This document shows, piece by piece, positions 44,301 through 53,300 of a stretch of DNA of 64,000 nt. Position numbers and translations under genes: made by a program. Below the pieces are notes generated by a model. It did no database searches. It saw nothing but the letters and a program-made list of their open reading frames with translations, and was not told where the DNA came from. How positions within the stretch are numbered: position 1 is the first letter of the stretch; each line of letters starts with the position of its first letter. Origin of the DNA: Mediannikoviicoccus vaginalis (GTDB lineage Bacteria > Bacillota > Clostridia > Tissierellales > Peptoniphilaceae); contig NZ_CAKMRI010000001.1 of NCBI RefSeq assembly GCF_928097925.1, positions 930,001 to 994,000 of the forward strand. The letters are read 5' to 3'.

Positions 44301-47300
44301 AATAGCTCCTCTACCTGGTGTAATAGTCTCATGAGTGATTTCATTTATCTGAGCTTCTTCATAAGCTATGGTCATATAGAGTATCGGCTCATTAATTGGT
44401 CTGTATCCTTTCGGAGCCTTTACTTCTCTTAGTCTGTAACGACCTGGTCCAAGGCCTCTAAATCCAAAGTAGCCGTTGAAGGCTGAGGATACATATGATC
44501 CTGGTACGTCTTCGTAGGTGTTAGAGTTGCCGACTCTCTTTTCTAGTTTGAAGATTGCACCTTCTAGTCTGTTGTCAGTTATATTTTTACTGTTATCTCC
44601 CCATTCATCTCCTGTACCATCACGTCCATGTTTAGAGAAAGTGATGTTATAAACTTCTTCTTCGTTTATAAGGTCAAGGCCATCTTTTGGAATTTCCTTG
44701 GCATTCTCAGGTTTTGTTTCGGTATATAGACTTGAGATATCTGCTGCAGTGTGGATGGTTGCATTTGGTTTAAGCGTACCGCCCCATTTGTCAACTTCGA
44801 TTGATGGAACAATCTTACCACCTTCCCTACTTAGGATACTAACTTCTTTGATTTTGCCGTCAGGTCCAGTTATATTATTAGCCTTGTAATATGCATTAAG
44901 GGCTTGGTTACCTGCTAGGAAGTTGCCTTTAGGATAATCTACACGTTTCCACTCAATTTTATTTGTTTTTTCGTTGTAGACTGCTTGATGGAACTCTCTT
45001 GGTCCATTATAGAACTTAAAGTCCATTTCAAGTTTCTTAAGGTCTTCTGGTTTGATGTCTGTTCTATCGTAAGGATCTTTTTGCTTTTTAGTATCTGGGT
45101 CTATTTCCTTAGTTGCCTTACCAGTTATTAAAGCATCGTCATAGTAACCTTCCACGTCGATAAAGTATACTCCTCCTGGTTCTAGGTTTAGAATATCTTC
45201 GTCAAATCCCCAACCAAATGGTCTCCATCTAGCTGTGTTTACCATTTCTACGTTTTTCTTAGATAAGTCGTAGTATTTTAGAACGTCATTAACATCATTT
45301 TCTGTCATATCAACCTTAGGATTGTTGATTTTGTAGGTTGTCCTATAAGCTGTCTTTAGACCTTCTTTATTTGTCTCTGGTGGAATAACATTGCCTTCTT
45401 TATCAGGTGCGTAGTCAGTTTCTTCTCTCTTATGTTTTGGAGTAATTTGTAAGTTGACCTTTTCTTTTCCACCGTAACCTCTCATATCGATGTAAATTCT
45501 TTGAACAAAGGTCTTAGCATCTGGGTCAATATGAGTTATCTTAGACTTGTATTTGATGTTAAGGTTGGTGTTAACTGTTGATTCACCATAAGATTTGTCA
45601 TCATTTACAAATTGTCCAGATGTTTTTTGTGGAGCGAAGTATTCTGCTGACATCTTTCCACTATCATTCTTAACATGGATTTTCCAAACGTCTGACGCTT
45701 TCTTATAACCCTTTGGTGACTCAGTTTCTTCTACAGTATAGTAGCCTGCTTGAAGCTTGATAGGCTTGCCTGACTGGTCTAGGAAGGTTATATTACCATC
45801 TTTGTCTGATTCGGCTGTTACTGTAAAGCCTTCTTCTGGATTTTGGTAATTTGCATCGGTCTTACTCAACTTAAACTTACCACCTGGAAGACCTAGGCCT
45901 TCTCTATTTTTCTTAAATAGTTTAAGCTCGATACCAACTTGTCTGTTGATAATTTGTGGTAGTTTAGGCGTATCTCCATTGATTAGGATGTCTTTTCCAT
46001 CTTCAGGTTTGAAGTTTATAAGTGGGTCTACGAACTCTTTGAAAGTAGCTTTTACTTCCACATCACTCTTAGGCATTTGGAAAGTGTACTTGTCATAGTC
46101 ATTTACTTTAGAAGTTACATCTTCATTACCCACTGTTAGTTTATCAAGAACATATCCCTTATCTGGACTAACTGTTAATGTTACTTCTTCACCTTCATTT
46201 AAACCTTCTTCAGGCTCTGCACTAACCGAACCATTTGACATAGGTCCGAAAGTGACCTTGAAGCCGTCTTGTTGGGTTGAAGATTTCTTCCATGTAGCAT
46301 AGACAGTTGTGTTTTTATTGACTTTAAAGCTGTCGCCTGGGTTTTTCTCTACACCATCTATAGACCATTTGTCAAATTCCCAGTCTCCTGTCGGAGCTGT
46401 AAATGAATATTCACCTGGAGTCTTTAAGGTATATTGGCCACCTTGTTTTACTCCTATTTCAACCTTTGTTCCAGAACCTTGGCCAGGTGCAATTGTAACG
46501 GTCAAGTAAGGCTTTTCTTTCCATGTGGCTGTTACAGTTGTTGGACCGTTAACAGTAATAGTTTGGCCTGGATCATATTTTGTTCCATTTACATCCCACT
46601 TGTCAAAGACTTTGTCAGTTGGTGGGGTAAGGCCTTTTGGTTGTGGTAATTTATAGCTTGTACCAACTTCAACAGTTTGACTTTCCATTGATCCTGATCC
46701 TTCGCCTGGGCTAAATGTTATTGTAGCCTGAGCTGGTCCCGGATCTCCCCAAGTTGCTTTGATTTTTACACTGGCACTTAGGGTTATTTTTTCACCTGGT
46801 TGCTTAATTTGTCCACTTACATCCCATCCCTTAAACTCTAGGTTTTGTGGATGAGTAAATGTGTTGGCAGGTAATTCGTATTCTGTATTTCTTTCACGAC
46901 TTACTGGTTCCATAGATCCTTGACCACCATTTGGATCAAAGGTAACTGTTACAAGGTCTTTTACTTTCTTTGTAATCAAACCAGGTGTTGTATCAAGGTT
47001 TACATCTGCACTTGATTGGTCTGGCTTATATTTCATTACATTATGAATAGTGTAGTCAGTATTATCTGATGCAGTATTCTTTAAGTTAATTGTGTAACTT
47101 AAGTTTAGTATTTGGCCTTTTTTTAGGTTGATACCAGTCAAGTTAAATCCGTTAGTTGTAGTGTTGTTTATGTTTCCATAATTTGCACTTGGGCCTTCTT
47201 TAATCTTAACTTGATCAGTTAGACCAATGTTAATGCTTGCATTATTTACTATATTTGCATCTTCTGATGGAGTTCCTTTTAGGTACTCATCTTTCATAAG

Positions 47301-50300
47301 ATTTGATTCTAGGAACCCCTTGTAAGAGTAGATACCATTTGCTGTTTTTGATGTATCCTTCTCAATCTTCCAAGTTCCCGAGTTGTTACCCATGTATTCT
47401 TCATAATTTGTCCATTGACCAGATTTTTGTTCTATATGAAGAATGTAAGAATCAAAGATCTTATCCTTATCTTGCTTGCCTGGATCCCTAAACGGCCAGT
47501 TATTATCAGCTATATAGTATTTCTTAAAATCTCTATCCCAAGAATTTGGTAGATAGTAGGTAGCTTTAGTGACATCAAAGTTTGCAACGTTTAGAACAAT
47601 TCTCTTGTCGTATTTTTTGCCATTTCCTACAATATTGTTGTAGTAATTATTGATGTTTCCATTTAATACTTGTGAACCATCATCCGTACTGTTTCTATTT
47701 GTTGGTCTTGCACTTATACCCACTTTTCCTAAAATATCTTTAGCTGTAACATTGTTCCTATCATTAAAGGCGTTAGTTTTCATGTTGTAGGTGAATGAGT
47801 TTGCAGAATTGTATAGGTTCATAAGGTCTTGATTATAAGATCCTAAAACTTTTGCGCCACTCTTTGAGTATTCAATAAATGTTATATCTATATTGGCGTT
47901 ATTAGCTTTGGCTTTTTCTGCCAAATCTGTCAAGAATTTGTTAATATTCTTGTCTATAGTAGGTGTGTCTGCTGTCTTTATATTTGTAGCAGCATCTCTT
48001 GACCTATCTATCATGAATACATATTGTAAATTCTTACCAACTAGTCCTGTGTTTCCACTTTCTTTAGGTTTAACAGATACATTTATTGTTCTTGTACCAT
48101 CTGTAGTATCAACAGCTCCTGCATTTACTTTAATAGTTGCATTGCTAGAGTCTACATCATAGTTGATTTCACTTATATTGCTTGCTCCTACTGGATTGCC
48201 TACTAAGTTATCTCCTATTTCAAGTCCTGCTGTCATGTTCAATAGGTTTAGTTTCATTGAACGTGTTGCTAATGCAATAGGACTTGTGTTTCCTCCTATG
48301 GCATTTGGACCATCTGCTAGATAGTAGGATCTGTCTTTGCCTGTAGAATCTTTGTTTTCTGGAAGTGGTTCTAGGTTAACATCATTAATAGAGTTATACT
48401 TTTCCGCTCCCCATGCAGTTCCCCTATTTATGAAGTCCATTCCTAAGCCAAATGCACCTGAGTTAGGTAGACTTGATTCTACTTCTACCATAAGGGTCTT
48501 ACTTTGGCTAACAGTGGTATTGATTACAATTCTATCAATATCTCTGCCATCATTGGTTCTCTTTGTTCCTATCTTATGTGTGAATGGCACATCATTTCCT
48601 GGACTTACAATTTTGTCAGGTTCTGAGTCTGCTCCTACTTCCTTAATTGATAAAATCTTAGTATTTGAATCTGAAAGATTTTTATCTTCTGGATATGAGT
48701 GGATTTGAAGCTCTGGATTATCCAAGTAATTTCTTGCTTTATTTAAAATAAATACTTGTTTGAACTTCTTGTTTGCTATATCCACTTCAGTAATATAGGT
48801 CTTAAGAGCCTTGCCTGCGTTATAAGGGTTGGTATCATAAGAAGCTTGTCTTCTATCCCTACCTGCATTAGGCGAATTAAGGTCATTTACCTCTTGCCAT
48901 TGTGGTCCACTTGGCTGTGGCTTTGTACCACCAGGATTATTGTCTCTAAAGTAGATCTTGCCTTCTTTGGTGACTGTGACTGTCCAGGTTGTGTCTTGGT
49001 ATTCATAACCTAGGGCAGGTCCTGTTTCTTTTAAGGTATAGACACCTGGTGTTAGGTCTTTGAACTTTACATAGCCGTCTTTATCGGATTTTTCCCATTT
49101 TTCTGCCCTTGATGGTTTTGGTCCTTGAAGCTTGAAAGTTGCTCCTGATATAGCGTCTGCTGTATCAGAATCGTTCTTCTTTTCTTTAACCTTTTGGACT
49201 CTGAAGTTGTATCTTTCTTGAGTGTTTGATACGTCTAGGGAGTCTTCTGATATATAACCACCCTTGATATCTTCTTGTTTTTGGTCGCCTTTTGGCTTAA
49301 CTAAGTCTCCTTCAGGAATTATTCCTACACTTTCGTAGTAGTCAGATTTCCAGTAGACTGTGTTATTTGCTGTAAGGTCCATACCAGTACCTACTCCACC
49401 GTCTTCTGATGTGTAAGGTACTTTAACGTCTATTACTAGAGGCTTGCCAGACTTAACAGCTTCTTTAACAGAGTCTGAGAAATTCAAGGTCATCCTTTTT
49501 TGGTTGCCTGAATATTGTATAGAGCCTGTAGTTATATCTTTCTTACCTGTATTAATTTCTAAGGTATCTAAGCTGTAGGATCCTAGTCTTAGGTCTTCAA
49601 CATTACCTACTGCTGGTCCGTCTTTTAGTATAAACGCCTTGATATCTTCAGTGCCAGCATACCAAGTCATGTTGTTATACCAAGGTTTTTCCCTGTGAAT
49701 AATAGCATTGTCTAGGTCCATGGCTGCTTTTTCTGGATTGATGATATATCTTTGAATGACATATTTTTTATCTTTATTGATACCGATAATTCTAGTACCC
49801 ATTTTGTATGGGTCTCTACGGTTATCTACATAGCCACCCCATCTGTTGTCGTAAATGTCCCAACCTGTAAGTGGTCTATGGGCTACGTCAACCCATTTTG
49901 TGCCATCATCATCACCAAGTAGTGATTGGTTGACTGTATCATCTGTTCCTTCTTTTTTTCCTTCTACATAGTTATAGATTTTAGCTTTATTTTTACCACT
50001 TTCTGTAGTTACTTCTACTACCCACTTCTTGTCAAGCTTCTTATATCCTGATGGAGCTTCAATTTCTTGAAGGATATAGGTGCCTTTTTCTAGTTTCCTA
50101 TCAAAGGTAACTTTACCATTTTCATCTGAAGTTCCAGTTGCAAATGGAGTATTTTCTCCTTGCTTAGTTAGAGTAAATTTAGCTCCTTTAAGTGGTTTGT
50201 TTTCGTCATCTTTTTTATAGACGTTGAAGTCTGTTCCCGTTGGTTTATTTGTAATATCAATATTTATATTGTTACCAACGATGGACTGTCCAGTAGCATT

Positions 50301-53300
50301 TAGTCCAGTTTCTGTAATAGTTACAACCCCTTGGGAGTTAACGTTAATTTGCCATACAGAGTCTACCTTACTGTATCCTTCTGGTGCTGTGACTTCTTCT
50401 AGTCTGTAGTTACCAGGTCTTAGGTTTGTGAAGTTTATCTTACCATCTTGGTCTGTAGTCCTATAGATGGTCCTATCATCATCACCTGTTAGGGAGAATA
50501 CTGCTCCTTGTAGAAGTGTATTTCTATCAGCATCATTTCTCTTTGTGATTGTGAAGTTACCTGGTGTATATTTCTTATTAATTAGCTTAACTTTTTGAAT
50601 ATAGAACTTTGGTACTTCCTTGCCTGTTTGGTCAGCTATAGCTCTATTTTCGTTAACCTTTGTTGTGAAGGCTGATTCTAGGTTGCCGTTTGTCATGTAG
50701 AAGGTTCTCCAAAGTCTCTTCCATCTTGGCATGTCAGTAACTTTAAAGGTTTGTTCTATTACATAACCTTCATCTTGCCCTGATATTGCAGGCATCCTCA
50801 ATCTCAATGGCGAGAAGGAGTTAATCGTACCCTTTGATTTTATTTCGTCTGGGTCGTAATCAAGAGTTATATTGCCTTGCTTGTCAGACCTAATCCTATT
50901 ATCTGGATTAATCGCTCTAGAATATACCATTGTATAGGTACCAGGGTCTTGGTCTGGCCTAATACCAAAGGATAGTGGCATGTTGTGTTCGTTTGTAAGT
51001 TTACCATTATAAACTGATGGTAGAACACGGTAGACTTTTACGTCTTGTAGCTTGAAGGCTGGCATTTCACCTTCTATTGGCCATCTTGCAATGTTCAAAT
51101 CGTTTCTTCTCTTGGTTGATGACCAGTTGAACTTTAGCGTCCTTGCTCCTCTGTGACTATCCACTAATGGGTTGTAGTAGGCTATGGCTGTTACATACCA
51201 TTCGTTTCCTACTTGATACACGTCTCTAAAGTAATAAGATTGAGCTGGTGTACTATAGCTTGTATCATAGGTTTCATAGTTTGAAGGTATAGCCGCTTCT
51301 GAACTTTGAAAACCGGTTACACCTGTCTTTCCTGGCTCTACTACGTTTGTAAAATAGTAAGTGCCGTTATTTTGTGCATAGAATTTAGATGGGATAATAC
51401 CCTTTATTTCTAGCTTGAAGTTTGTATACTGGCTTGAAACATTGTCATTAAATACATAGGTTAGAGTATTGGTGTTGTAGTCGAAATATGGTTCTGCTAC
51501 AACTACTCCCTTTTCATAGGCTTTAGGCATGTCATTTACGTATTGAGTAAAGTCTAGGTTAGGGTCAAATTGAATTTTAAGCCTTGATCCTGATGACACA
51601 TTTGAAAGGTCTATATCAGCATTGTATTTTAATGATTCATAGCGGTAGGCTTCCCAAACTCCTGGCCTAATACCAATGTCACCTGGTTCATTTTCCCAGA
51701 TTTCAAGCTTGTTTACCTTTACATTTGTAACTATGGTGTCAGATGGGTTTTGACTTGATTCTTCGTTTTCTATGATGTAGTCATAGCCATTTACTGGTGT
51801 ACCCTTGCCATCTTTAAATCTAGCCTTATAGGACACTTTGTTGGAAGAGTCTACTGTAACATCAAATACAATATTTGATTTTAGGTAGCCGTCTGGAGCT
51901 GATTCTTCTTCAATTACATATTTTCCTTCTGGCATTTCTCCAAAGATCGCCCTACCTTCGCTGTCAGTACCAACAGTCTTTATGACCTCTCCCTTTTCAT
52001 CCATTATCTTAAATCTAGCACCTTGTAGTTTGTCTTTATTTTGGTCAATTTTGTCAACTTGTACAGGTCTAGTTTTGAAGGATTCGTTAGTTATTGTTAT
52101 AACTGATTCTGATGTGTCTCCCTTGCCTGAAATGGTGACAGAGGTTTGGATTTTAGCGTTGTTTTTAACAAAATCGTTGTTACCGTCTGTTAGCCAGTTG
52201 AAAGTTAAGCCTGGTGCTGTTGCGTCTGCATTCTTTTGGCCTTCCACCTTGATCAAGAATCCCCATTCATTTTCCATTCTTTTCTTTGGAATTTTGATTT
52301 GGTAGCCAGTGTCTCCTGTGTAACGGTCTGTAAAGTTTTTTTGTCCTTTTATGGTGTCCCAGTGTTCTTCATTTATAACATTGATTCCTAGGTTTGATAT
52401 TTTATCTACCGTTTGATTTTCCATGGCAGTATAGACTGTGTTTTTCCATGTAGTGTTAGGATCAACGTCAAACATTTCAACGTTTGTTATACTTCCACCT
52501 GTTGGAACTAAAGATATTCTAGTATCTCTATTTGTTGTACCTCCTTTTGGGTGTAGGTATATATAGGATACTGTTTTACCGTTATTATCTACTGTTCCGT
52601 AGAAAGACGCATTCATATAGTCTGGGTAATTTTGGTCTTCTGCATAGCCAGTAGATGCTTTTCCTCCTGCTAGTGTAGCATTAGGAGATTGGCCTATGTT
52701 TACTCCGCCTTGATTATCTACTGTAACTTGTATATCGTCGCCAACTTTGTATCCTGCTGGTGCATTTGTTTCCACAAGTGTGTAAGAACCTGGTAAGATG
52801 TTAGAAAATTTTGCCTTACCATTTGAGTCAGTAGTTACTAGTCTGTCGTCTGTTCCTGTATTTGCACCTAGTAATTTGAAGGTCGCGCCTGGTAATTTTT
52901 TCTCAGTACCATCTTTGTTCTTATTCTTGTCAATTTTTACAATTGAGAAAGTGGTTAATTTTTCATTTACATCTTTAGTTGCTCTGTTGTGGATAAAATA
53001 TTCTTTTATATCAGCTTTGCCAAAGTAGTTGGTGTTTTCGTAATATTTTACAGCATTATTACCTTCTCCTTCTGTCTTTGGTAGGTCTTGTACAACTTTT
53101 GGCATTGTTTTTGTTGCTTTACCATTGTCAATTGACCATACTTTGACATTTGGGATGGTGAATTTTCTGCTATTTTTATTTTGGTCTTGTTCTTCTGGAA
53201 CAGTAACTCTAGCATCCCCTGCTTTGATGGTTTGCTCTGGCATATTTGTGCCTGGAGCTAATGACCATTCTTGGTTAACGTAGATATCTTGGAATCTTGA

